From NCBI GenBank assembly GCA_026710525.1, contig JAPOQT010000124.1, positions 1 through 24,950 on the forward strand: DNA of 24,950 nt, read 5' to 3'. The stretch is from Pseudomonadota bacterium (lineage in GTDB: Bacteria; Bdellovibrionota_B; Oligoflexia; Oligoflexales; Bin106). The position numbers and the translations under genes are program-made. Positions 16,574 through 23,958 of the stretch are shown here, in pieces. The notes beneath the pieces are model-generated. The model saw nothing but the letters and a program-made list of their open reading frames with translations. It had not been told where the DNA came from and searched no databases. Numbering within the stretch: position 1 is the stretch's first letter; every line of letters starts with the position of its first letter.

Positions 16574-17173
16574 ACATGTACTCTTAGGGATAAAAATTGA
16601 TGGCTTCACGGTGGAGAAGAACAAGCCTATTAAAAGACGAGACTCTTGAGTAGGTTGTTTTAGCTAAGTGTAAATAAAAAGCGTTATAGGTTCTTAAGTG
16701 CTCAATTTTCACAAGGCTATGTTACCGAGACATGCTGGTAGGACTATCTCCGTGAATGATTTATGGCGCCACTCTTCATACAAAATCAGGGTTATCACAA
16801 CCAATATGTTGGCCTATGACCACAAGAAGGACTTTTTTATCCATCAGGATACTCTCAGGGTGCGGTCAAGATTTTACGCCATCATTATCGTATCTGATAT
16901 ATCAGATACGTAATGATAGTAGCATATAGTAAATGGATATTTATGCAAAACAGTATCTCAAGTGGTCAAGTAAGATCATAAGCAGGGCCAACTTTTGCCC
17001 TTGAAAATATTGGTGTCAGAATGACGATGAGTCACTCTTTCAGTAAAAATAACCCCAAGCCTCTCTTTAAAATTCTCTTACGGTGTTCGTTCGCTTTGTG
17101 ACTTGAGTAAAAACCAAAGTAATTTGATTGTGGTAGAACAGGGTAGTATGACTTGTTTGCCAGTGAGTTACTG
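16574..17173. other. 600-bp region without a supportable gene, in the expected place of ccmF
   Basis: Only short frames without ribosome binding sites were found on either strand. No match to CcmF (Trp-rich WWD motif, many helices) was found in the translations I read. The stretch carries a long palindrome at 16881-16917. It should also contain signals for ccmG, since a possible -10 TATAAC lies on the minus strand near 16683-16688, though with a weak -35. It may be a relic, a regulatory spacer, or host to a small RNA. I cannot decide. Confidence 0.5.
16881..16917. repeat. Long near-perfect palindrome
   Basis: 16889-16910 is a perfect 22-bp palindrome with no loop (half-site CGTATCTGATA). Outside it, ATCATTA (16881-16887) and TAATGAT (16911-16917) continue the symmetry, broken only by one unpaired T at 16888. 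No T-run follows on either side, so an intrinsic terminator is unlikely. A dimeric regulator site or a cruciform-forming element fits better. Confidence 0.75.
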
Positions 17174-17180
17174 TCACTGG
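17160..17180 (-). repeat. Stem-loop at the ccmE stop codon
   Basis: CCAGTGA (17160-17166) and TCACTGG (17174-17180) form a perfect 7-bp stem with a 7-nt loop, and the ccmE stop codon is inside the stem. There is no U-tract after it. It may protect the upstream mRNA end or partly stop transcription before the long spacer. Confidence 0.4.
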
Positions 17181-17701
17181 AGGAGAGATTTTTTCAGTAG
17201 CTCTTGGTCCATAGTTTTGTGGCTGTCTGGTTTCACATACTCTTCTGAGTGTTTTACCATTAACCTAGTCGCATTAAATTCATCGCCTTGCTCACTGATT
17301 TTTCCTTCCAAGACAACCCCAGATCCCTCTTTAAACATATCAGGTAGTAGACCATGATAGTTCACATGGACCTGGGTATCTTCGAGGTTAGTGAGAACAA
17401 AAGAAACCGTGAGAGAGTCAGGAGCAGTTATTAATGAGTCCACTGCCACCATGCCACCAACTCGAATCGTTTGATTTTGTAAATCATATGCCCTCGCCTT
17501 GGCCTCAGATGGGGTGAGGAAATACACCGTGTTTTTTTGTAATTCTAATCCCATAAAAATAGCCATGATGATCCCACAGGCGACAAAAACCCAAATTACT
17601 TTATCAGGTTTTTTTGAGGCTTTTTGACTCCGAGAGCGAGGTTTTGCTTCTTGTAACGAAGGGGGCGGAGATGGATGGTTTTGATGATTATGTTGGGTCA
17701 T
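17174..17701 (-). CDS. ccmE: Heme chaperone CcmE
   Basis: CcmE is a periplasmic, membrane-anchored OB-fold protein that carries heme covalently on a histidine from CcmC to CcmF. The product has 175 residues from ATG 17701. A His/Pro-rich basic cytoplasmic tail leads to one membrane helix (about 35-51). The beta domain follows, with YFLTPSEA, IRVGGMVAVDSL and VVLEGKISEQGDEFNATRLM. The heme-binding motif is KHSEEY, with His151 and Tyr155. The longer ATG 17722 lacks a ribosome binding site. ATG 17701 has AAAGG 6 nt upstream and overlaps the ccmD end by 14 bp, so it is preferred. Confidence 0.93.
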   Translation of the reverse strand: MTQHNHQNHPSPPPSLQEAKPRSRSQKASKKPDKVIWVFVACGIIMAIFMGLELQKNTVYFLTPSEAKARAYDLQNQTIRVGGMVAVDSLITAPDSLTVSFVLTNLEDTQVHVNYHGLLPDMFKEGSGVVLEGKISEQGDEFNATRLMVKHSEEYVKPDSHKTMDQELLKKSLLQ

Positions 17702-17840
17702 GATCAACCTTTTGTGTGCCATAACTGTTGAGTCGCTGACTTACCAGCCAACAAAAAATCATATAACCCAAAAGAGTGGCAAAAGCAATGCCATAGGCTA
17801 ACAAAATAAAGACATAAGCATTCCACTGTTCGTACATCAT
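17688..17840 (-). CDS. ccmD: Heme exporter protein CcmD
   Basis: The product has 50 residues, typical of CcmD. It starts MMYEQWNAYVFILLAYGIAF, has one membrane helix (about 9-32), and ends in a polar basic tail. The aromatic WNAYVFILLAYG start is the CcmD signature seen as W-xY-VW-AY-G in the family. It holds CcmE in the CcmABC complex so that heme-loaded CcmE can be released. It begins 9 bp after the ccmC stop and overlaps the ccmE start, which fits the gene order C-D-E. The ribosome binding site is weak, so translational coupling to ccmC is likely. Confidence 0.9.
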   Translation of the reverse strand: MMYEQWNAYVFILLAYGIAFATLLGYMIFCWLVSQRLNSYGTQKVDHDPT

Positions 17841-17849
17841 GTGACCAAT

Positions 17850-18572
17850 TTACTGCGGTTGAACGTTTGGCGGGGTCTTGAAAGTATTGAAAAACAGGCG
17901 TTGTAATTCATCTTCACGATTCAATAAATAATAACGCCAGGCAACTAACCATAATGACAGGGCGATAGTAGAGATTATACAGAGATAAAGAAGTCCTGCA
18001 ATTTCCGGAGCCATAGTAGCACCATCAGAGCGAAATAAACTCGGTGGTTGATGCAGAGTTCGCCACCATGACACACTTTTATAGATGATCGGAATATCAA
18101 CGGCGATCAGTATACTGAGAGTGGCACAAACTCGTACTCGAGAATCTGTGCGTTCAAGAGAGCTCCAGATCAATAAATAAGCAACCTGAAGCAGGGCGAG
18201 GAGAAAAGTAGTGGTTAGTCTTGCATCCCAAGTCCACCAAACCCCCCAAGTTGGTCGTCCCCAAAGGGAACCTGTTAGGAGAGTGATACAAGTAAACAGG
18301 AAAGCGACCTCACAAATAGCTTTACCCAGAAAAATCAGGCTGCTTTTCGGTTGACGAATATTCCAAATACCTTGGGCCATCAGTAAGAATGACAACAAAA
18401 AAGAGGTTAAGGCACTGGAGACGTGGATGTAGAGAATACGATAAACATCTCCCTGATGCTTTTCAGAAGTAGCTCCCAGTATCCCGTAAAGCATTAAACC
18501 GACAAATAGGGTTACCACTAAGACACCTACCATCCTGTAGGATCTTAATGTTTTTGGTAATTTAGAGATCAT
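17850..18572 (-). CDS. ccmC: Heme exporter/handling protein CcmC
   Basis: The product has 240 residues and six hydrophobic segments. The Trp-rich WWD signature is at about residues 101-120 (GSLWGRPTWGVWWTWDARLT). The two periplasmic axial histidines are His50 (YIHVSSA) and His174 (RTLHQPPS). CcmC presents heme for covalent attachment to CcmE, with help from CcmD. It follows ccmB by 16 bp. The ribosome binding site is weak (GATGAG). Confidence 0.95.
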   Translation of the reverse strand: MISKLPKTLRSYRMVGVLVVTLFVGLMLYGILGATSEKHQGDVYRILYIHVSSALTSFLLSFLLMAQGIWNIRQPKSSLIFLGKAICEVAFLFTCITLLTGSLWGRPTWGVWWTWDARLTTTFLLALLQVAYLLIWSSLERTDSRVRVCATLSILIAVDIPIIYKSVSWWRTLHQPPSLFRSDGATMAPEIAGLLYLCIISTIALSLWLVAWRYYLLNREDELQRLFFNTFKTPPNVQPQ

Positions 18573-18588
18573 AACTCATCATTAATGG

Positions 18589-19284
18589 TTAAGTATTATC
18601 CATGGTGTTAAACAACAATAAGCTGAGACAAAAAAAGAATCCAGCCATACAAGCAGGCAGAATAATAGGTGCTATCGAGTTACTCATAACGACCTCGAAG
18701 TTATGCCATATTACCTTAGAAGATTGTAAAGATACAATGGTGAGTGGGGTTGCGAGGGGGAAATAGATTAAAGGAAAGAGTAAAGAATTATCTCGATCAT
18801 ATGTGGTTAATAAACCACAGAGAATACCCAGGGGAGTGAGACCAAAGACATACACGGCTAACGACAGTCCCAGGGTGAGCATAAGTTCAAGATCTAGGGT
18901 TAAGCCGAGGAAATGACTGAGTAGCCAAGTGAGTAGTAGTGATGACGTGACAGCAAAGATCAGGATAGGGCAAGTACATGACACAAATATAAGATGATGA
19001 TTTCGCGGCAAAATCATCAGGGTTTCGAGGGTCCTGTCGATGAAAAAATTGGCAAAGATGCGCATAAAAAACCAGGAGAGAGTAATGAGAGTGATGATAA
19101 AACTCAAACCAACGTAGAGATCTCGAAGTGGGGGCCCTGAGAGATTTTCCGTAGCAAGTGCGCAGAGAATGACTAAGCTGATACCAAACATTAAAGCTGA
19201 GATAGCTTGCTCTTTTTGACCAAGGGTGCTGCTGATAAAAAAAAGGAGCAGCTGTTTTAGTTCATGTGTGAGAGGATGAGTCAT
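18589..19284 (-). CDS. ccmB: Heme exporter ABC permease CcmB
   Basis: The product has 231 residues and about six membrane helices. The family features are the N-terminal ISALMFGISLVILCALA region, the central LVFVSCTCPILIFAVTSSLLLTWLL-like helices, and GLTPLGILCGLLTTYDRDNSL followed by LLFPLIYFPLATPLTI. It forms the membrane part of the CcmAB transporter, which uses ATP to release holo-CcmE from CcmC. Its ATG overlaps the ccmA stop as ATGA (19281-19284), so the two are translationally coupled. Confidence 0.93.
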   Translation of the reverse strand: MTHPLTHELKQLLLFFISSTLGQKEQAISALMFGISLVILCALATENLSGPPLRDLYVGLSFIITLITLSWFFMRIFANFFIDRTLETLMILPRNHHLIFVSCTCPILIFAVTSSLLLTWLLSHFLGLTLDLELMLTLGLSLAVYVFGLTPLGILCGLLTTYDRDNSLLFPLIYFPLATPLTIVSLQSSKVIWHNFEVVMSNSIAPIILPACMAGFFFCLSLLLFNTMDNT

Positions 19285-19907
19285 AACATTGATGGTTGAA
19301 AATCAGATAAATTGATGGTGTGGCTGGTGAGACTAGTGAAAACATTTGTGTGGGAGGTGTATAACACCATGCCACCAGAGGCTAAGTGTTTCATAATAAG
19401 TTGCTGCTGTAATGCGATGCCTTGTTGATCAAGGCCATGGGTGGGTTCATCCAGAAGCCAAAGAGCTCTTTTTTGCACTTCTAGCTTGGCACAAGCCAGC
19501 CTTTTTTTCATTCCGGTGGAAAACATCCCAACATTCAGAGTGTTTTGTAGGTAAGGATGACTGAGGCCCCACTTAGTAAGAAGATTGGCTATGTTGATCG
19601 TATCAGAATAATGAGTAAAGAACTTTAGGTTGTTCTGGGCACTGAAATGATAGAAAAATCCAGGAGACTCAGCGGGTAAGAAAGACGTGTTGGCTTGAAA
19701 ATATTTTATATCAGTCTTATGAAACAGGGAAGCTTCGGTGCATGATAAATCTAGGAGTCCCATCAAACCTCTGAGTAACGTTGTTTTGCCGACGCCGTTC
19801 TCACCCCTTAAATGACACATTTCACCAGGTTTAATTTCAAAAGAGAGGTTGGTGAATAAAGGCTGGTCTCGTTGATAACTCCAGGCAATATTGCGAGCGA
19901 TGAACAT
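19281..19907 (-). CDS. ccmA: Heme exporter ABC ATPase CcmA
   Basis: The product has 208 residues. Walker A is GENGVGKTT (35-43), the ABC signature is FSTGMKKRLACAK (129-141), Walker B is ALWLLDEPTHGLD (148-160), and the H-loop is SH at 185-186. The short single-domain length is normal for CcmA. The ribosome binding site AGGAGA is built from the last codons of the upstream lipoprotein gene, whose stop is 3 bp before the ATG. The ATPase is therefore coupled to that lipoprotein. Confidence 0.94.
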   Translation of the reverse strand: MFIARNIAWSYQRDQPLFTNLSFEIKPGEMCHLRGENGVGKTTLLRGLMGLLDLSCTEASLFHKTDIKYFQANTSFLPAESPGFFYHFSAQNNLKFFTHYSDTINIANLLTKWGLSHPYLQNTLNVGMFSTGMKKRLACAKLEVQKRALWLLDEPTHGLDQQGIALQQQLIMKHLASGGMVLYTSHTNVFTSLTSHTINLSDFQPSML

Positions 19908-19910
19908 GGC

Positions 19911-21521
19911 TTAATCTCCTGATTGTGGCTGGTAGATATTGGCGGGCTGTGTTTGGGGTAATCGCCGATAGAAAGGGTAGGTCACAGTATGAGAGCTGTT
20001 AGGAGCTAAGGTGATAAAACTCACGGTTTGTTTTTTTTGCTTGAAGCGGGTGCTTGTTTTTATCGATTCATAGGAAACAAGCTGGTATTCACCTGGGAGT
20101 AACATAAGGTTACGTTCCTTGCTGTCACCAAGATGACTCGAGTTGTGAATCGAGTTAGGGAAACCTTGGCGTGTATTGTCATCTAACACTTCTAAGCGAA
20201 TGAGCTCGGTTGCTCGATTGTTTTGGAAAGTGACTTTTGGTGTTAATGTGAGTGAGCCGAGAACAACTTCTTTGTGTTGTCCTGGTCGTGCGTTAACAGC
20301 TTGCTTAATACCGTGAGCACTATGTAGTTGTACGAGAATTTTTTTGGCAAAAAATAGTATCGGAACGCCAACCGAGCCTTGAGTTGGTTCATCAGTTATT
20401 GATTCGTACAGGGTGAGTCCTATTTTAGGACACAACTGTTGTTGTTGCCAAGTGCTGGCCTCTCGGGTGCACGGGGAATGGATAGTGATCGTATTGAGAG
20501 GAATAGTCAATTGTTTACCTGCTACCACAGAGACCTGAATTGTTTGATGACCACCAGTGAGCTTAATTTCATAGGTACCTGGTAGCAGAGGATAGGTTGT
20601 ATTGAGACGGAGGGTGTGGTGTGTTTGCTCAGTAGGGGATCTTAGGGAAAAAGTCGGCGGCTCAGCATTGAAGCGGGTCACATAGTCTAGTGGTGTTTTA
20701 GCTGGTGTTGCCACCCTTAGTGCGCCAAGGGTAATTTCTTGGGGAGTTTGTGCCTCAAGAGTAACGGATTTTGTGCTGCCATTCACAGCGATCCGGTATT
20801 CACCTGGTAAGAAGTAAATCCATCGCGCTACCGGTAGTCCCGCTGTCATAGTGATACTTGCCTTGTCTTGACTGAGAAAAAACTTGGTTTTTTCGTTATT
20901 CGCTGTGTTAATTCGAAGGGCAGCTAGATCAATATGAGTGCTCCTTTCAGAGAGATCTAAGGTCACAGTGAGAGGCATCATATGGATAAAAATCTGATCA
21001 ATATTTGAGAGTAGATACAGCTTAAAAATACTAGTCAGTTTTTGGCTAAAAACAGGGCTACCAAACCTTTCACAGAGGATCTGAAACATCCCATCCTCGC
21101 CGTCATAATCAACGGGGGGTTGATGAAAAGTGAGTTGTTGTAAGGTGAGCTCTTGAGTGTGTCCTTTTTTTACGGTAACACTGGCATGTGAGCAGTCAGC
21201 TAATATGAGATATTTCCCTGGGGATACGAGTAAACCAGGAGAACCGAAGATGTCCGAGGATACTTCAATGCTCTTAAATAGCTCATGGCTACCCCTGTTA
21301 GTGGTGAGCGCCCTTAGTTTGGTAATAAAATTTTGTTCACGTTTATAAATAGAAAGACGATGATAGGACTGACGAGCCGAGCTGTTATCCGCTAATTTAA
21401 TAGAGATATAGCTCTCTCTTGTTGTGATAGAACAGCCTGGGAGTAGTGGCGCGAGGAGAGCGAGATAAATAGCTAGGCGTCTGAGCCAACTGCTGAGATG
21501 TGGTAATAAAATCTGTGTCAT
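19911..21521 (-). CDS. Lipoprotein with repeated PGxY beta modules, unknown function
   Basis: The product has 536 residues. The signal peptide ends in lipobox LPGC (lipidated Cys30). The mature part is beta-rich and repetitive. A PGxY turn occurs at about 101 (PGKY), 239 (PGEY), 314 (PGTY) and 476 (PGEY). Most of these are followed 20-30 residues later by a strand like QELTLQQLTF (123), QEITLGALRV (261), KQLTIPL (336) and KEVVLGSLTL (417). These modules resemble PEGA-type surface domains in pattern, but I cannot name the family with certainty. It is the first gene of the ccm operon and sits 3 bp from ccmA, with the ccmA ribosome binding site inside it. No role in heme handling is evident. Confidence 0.8.
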   Translation of the reverse strand: MTQILLPHLSSWLRRLAIYLALLAPLLPGCSITTRESYISIKLADNSSARQSYHRLSIYKREQNFITKLRALTTNRGSHELFKSIEVSSDIFGSPGLLVSPGKYLILADCSHASVTVKKGHTQELTLQQLTFHQPPVDYDGEDGMFQILCERFGSPVFSQKLTSIFKLYLLSNIDQIFIHMMPLTVTLDLSERSTHIDLAALRINTANNEKTKFFLSQDKASITMTAGLPVARWIYFLPGEYRIAVNGSTKSVTLEAQTPQEITLGALRVATPAKTPLDYVTRFNAEPPTFSLRSPTEQTHHTLRLNTTYPLLPGTYEIKLTGGHQTIQVSVVAGKQLTIPLNTITIHSPCTREASTWQQQQLCPKIGLTLYESITDEPTQGSVGVPILFFAKKILVQLHSAHGIKQAVNARPGQHKEVVLGSLTLTPKVTFQNNRATELIRLEVLDDNTRQGFPNSIHNSSHLGDSKERNLMLLPGEYQLVSYESIKTSTRFKQKKQTVSFITLAPNSSHTVTYPFYRRLPQTQPANIYQPQSGD

Positions 21522-21675
21522 TATAAGTTGTCACCACCACGGTGCAAGGGTGATATGATACACTGACAGGATCACGTTTTATAGGCACGTATCTTTGGAT
21601 AGAAGATTATCTAGTATTGAGTTAGTTTTGTTGTCACGTTAAGAAAGATCAAAAGATCAAGTAAGATAGGTCGTA
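21522..21675. promoter_or_regulatory. Divergent intergenic region, ccm operon and TPR operon
   Basis: This 154-bp AT-rich spacer separates the start of the minus-strand lipoprotein-ccm operon from the plus-strand TPR operon and must hold both promoters. GATC-AAAA-GATC lies about 20 bp before the TPR gene start. Possible -10 elements (TATGAT plus, TATCAT minus, overlapping near 21553-21560) lack good -35 partners, so no promoter is assigned. Confidence 0.35.
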
Positions 21676-22800
21676 ATGAGCCAGCCCAGTCCCCCACATA
21701 CTCCAACACAGGATAGTCAGCAAGTTGATCGAGAGCAACACATTATTGAATTGAAACAATTAGTTGATCATATTAATTCAGGGACTAAGTTCTCCCGAGA
21801 TGAACATCTAGATCATCTTAAACTACTCCATGATTTTGAATGCTGGCATCATTATTTCACCAAAGTTGACCTGTTGTTAGCAGATGTTGATCAAAGGCAA
21901 GCTAACTCTATTCTCCAAGATAGTCTATCAGTTTGTTTCAATTTTATTGAAGACAAGGCAATGGCTGAAAAGTATTTGCTCAGAGCCTTACAGCTAGTGG
22001 ATATTTCTTTTCCTGAATTTTGGCGGGTCATGATTTTGAAGCCAATGAAGATTAAAGATTTTGCCCTTGAGGCTTCTTTACTTGAGTCGATAGTTCCCCA
22101 TTCTCAGGGTGAATTCTTGGAGGAGGTCTTAGCACGACTGGCGATACTTTACGAAGAAAAACTGTATTCAGAAGACCATTTACTTAAAACCTTGTCTCGA
22201 CTCATAGAAGCGAACCCGCGTAACCATAAAGCCTTAATTTTTTATAAAAACTTTTATTCACAGCGACATCATTGGGCGAAGGTTGAAGGGTTCCTAAAGA
22301 CGTTAATTGATGAGTTGGCAGAAACATCAGAAGAGTATTTTTACCGTCTTGAATTAGCTAAGATCTATTTGCATTTTCTCGATCAACCTGAAGAAGCAAC
22401 AGAGATTATGTCAGGGGTGACGAGTGATGCTGGTTTTGAGATGATTAAAGTTAAGTTTATGTTATTTTTTCATGCGGGTGAGTTTCGACAAGGGATTGAT
22501 ACTCTGAAGGTCCTTGAACAATTAGCTACGGATGGGAAGCAACTAGCCAATGTTTATTTCCACTATGCGACATCTTATGCCAGTCTCAATAATCATGCAA
22601 AATCTTTTGCTTATTTTGAAAAGTCATTACAGAAAGATGTGAGCATGTATGTGATTCGAAAGTACTGGCGATCGTCGCTACAGTACCGTAATTTCCATGG
22701 TATTCTTTCGACACTTGAGTATATTACCAAGATCACAGAATCATCAAAGCAAAAAACCAAGGCTCTTACGTTAATCAATAAGTATCTTGGCCACCTGTAA
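21676..22800 (+). CDS. TPR-like helical repeat protein
   Basis: The product has 374 residues, with no signal peptide or membrane helix, so it should be cytoplasmic. The first 20 residues are polar and Gln/Pro-rich. The rest is all-helical with tetratricopeptide-like pairs. The clearest unit is at about 289-322 (ANVYFHYATSYASLNNHAKS then FAYFEKSLQK), and the preceding 220-245 and 255-280 segments fit weaker units. TPR proteins act as scaffolds, so a partner role with the two following genes is reasonable but unproven. ATG 21676 has a weak ribosome binding site. The stop is followed 6 bp later by the next frame. Confidence 0.75.
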   Translation: MSQPSPPHTPTQDSQQVDREQHIIELKQLVDHINSGTKFSRDEHLDHLKLLHDFECWHHYFTKVDLLLADVDQRQANSILQDSLSVCFNFIEDKAMAEKYLLRALQLVDISFPEFWRVMILKPMKIKDFALEASLLESIVPHSQGEFLEEVLARLAILYEEKLYSEDHLLKTLSRLIEANPRNHKALIFYKNFYSQRHHWAKVEGFLKTLIDELAETSEEYFYRLELAKIYLHFLDQPEEATEIMSGVTSDAGFEMIKVKFMLFFHAGEFRQGIDTLKVLEQLATDGKQLANVYFHYATSYASLNNHAKSFAYFEKSLQKDVSMYVIRKYWRSSLQYRNFHGILSTLEYITKITESSKQKTKALTLINKYLGHL

Positions 22801-22806
22801 TGTCTG

Positions 22807-23928
22807 TTGTCGGATCAACCACGATCATCGAGTAGAGTTGTGACCTTTGTTCATATGCCCTTACCTAAAAATGTGACAGCAGTGCCAGACTTCTATGGGG
22901 CACTGAGGGCTCTTGATAATAAGATGACAGTCCTTCATCCAGAATACTCTTTTGTTTCTTGGTTAGGGCCTCATGATGAGCAGGAAGGACTTAGTTATAT
23001 TGCGGGCGACCTAGTTCATATCAACCAGCATAGGCAGAGTATGGCGATGAATGTTGTTGATGGAAGTCAGTTAGCTACCTACTCTTTTTATCAGAATTAT
23101 TTGAGGGCAACAAACAAGGTTTCCTATGGTCATCTCTATGGTGGTTATAGTGGCTCATGGGATAGCTTAGCAGAGAAGTATTACGTTCGTCTATTGCTAG
23201 CGGTTGATGCTCAACTACTCAGTCGTTACCTTGATTTTACTAGTAGTCTTCTTAGTCATGATTTGAATAGTAGTTTGTTAAGACCAAGTCAATCGGTTGC
23301 TCCTTATGTTGTTTTAAATGGTAGTGGTGAAGCTTACTTGTTTCATTCGACCGAGAGTCATATGAAGCATTGTCGGAGTAAATTGCAAGCTTTGATTCGA
23401 CAAAATCATAAGAAGAAAATCACCATCAATGCCTATATCGATAAGTTCTTTTTTCCTCAAGGGATGACTTTAGGGGGGATGCTCCCGCCATCTCTTGGGG
23501 CTAAATCCCGTCACGATTACCACGTTTTTCCCAAAAATACCAATGAAGAAACCAGGTTCCACCCCATGTCATTTCAGCAACAAATCAACTCAACATGCTG
23601 GCATAAGGTGGATCAATGGTTTGAGGCGGTGAAAAAAACTTTGGCATCTGTTCAGAGCAGAGGACAGTCGTTACCGATACAATTATTTGTTGGTACTCGT
23701 AGTTGTCTTTTAGATTATTATTATTATGAGCAACTGGGTGATATTATTGACAAGGCTAAATTTAGGCAGTGGCATCTGAAAAAGTGGTATCTTGGCTACG
23801 ATCCATGGGGTTATTTTTTCTCTTACTTGCATCATGCCTACGGGAAGACAGAACATGGTTGTGCCTATGTTAACAGCCACCTTGTTGGCACAGGAGAGAT
23901 ATTAACTTGTCATCCAAGAGAGACGTAA
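22807..23928 (+). CDS. Protein of unknown family, aromatic- and His-rich
   Basis: The product has 373 residues from TTG 22807, with no signal peptide or membrane helix. It is rich in Tyr, His and Trp, with runs such as LYGGYSGSWDSLAEKYYVRLLL, DYYYYEQLGDIIDKAKFRQW and WYLGYDPWGYFFSYLHHAYG. No motif is recognised. The start is uncertain: TTG 22807 has no good ribosome binding site, and GTG 22840 and ATG 22855 are in-frame alternatives. An ATG overlaps the TPR stop (TAATG, 22800-22802) but is in another frame and stops after 11 codons. That the TPR gene and this one are co-transcribed is very likely. Confidence 0.65.
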   Translation: MSDQPRSSSRVVTFVHMPLPKNVTAVPDFYGALRALDNKMTVLHPEYSFVSWLGPHDEQEGLSYIAGDLVHINQHRQSMAMNVVDGSQLATYSFYQNYLRATNKVSYGHLYGGYSGSWDSLAEKYYVRLLLAVDAQLLSRYLDFTSSLLSHDLNSSLLRPSQSVAPYVVLNGSGEAYLFHSTESHMKHCRSKLQALIRQNHKKKITINAYIDKFFFPQGMTLGGMLPPSLGAKSRHDYHVFPKNTNEETRFHPMSFQQQINSTCWHKVDQWFEAVKKTLASVQSRGQSLPIQLFVGTRSCLLDYYYYEQLGDIIDKAKFRQWHLKKWYLGYDPWGYFFSYLHHAYGKTEHGCAYVNSHLVGTGEILTCHPRET

Positions 23929-23958
23929 CGGGGACACCATTAGCAGAAAGGTCCTCAC

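Noticed and set aside
16698..16913. 71-codon plus-strand frame in the gene-free stretch
   Set aside because: It starts at GTG without a ribosome binding site, its end is the palindrome itself, and the peptide shows no domain, helix or familiar motif.
16881..16917. Palindrome as a dif/Xer recombination site
   Set aside because: dif sites have two 11-bp arms around a 6-bp centre; this palindrome has no central spacer and no Xer-like arms.
16574..17173. Possible ccmF remnant between ccmE and ccmG
   Set aside because: In the translations I could read on both strands there is no Trp-rich WWD motif and no run of membrane helices. A profile search could overturn this.
17103..17357. 84-codon plus-strand frame
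   Set aside because: It overlaps the 3' end of ccmE on the opposite strand and has no start signals; it is a shadow of ccmE.
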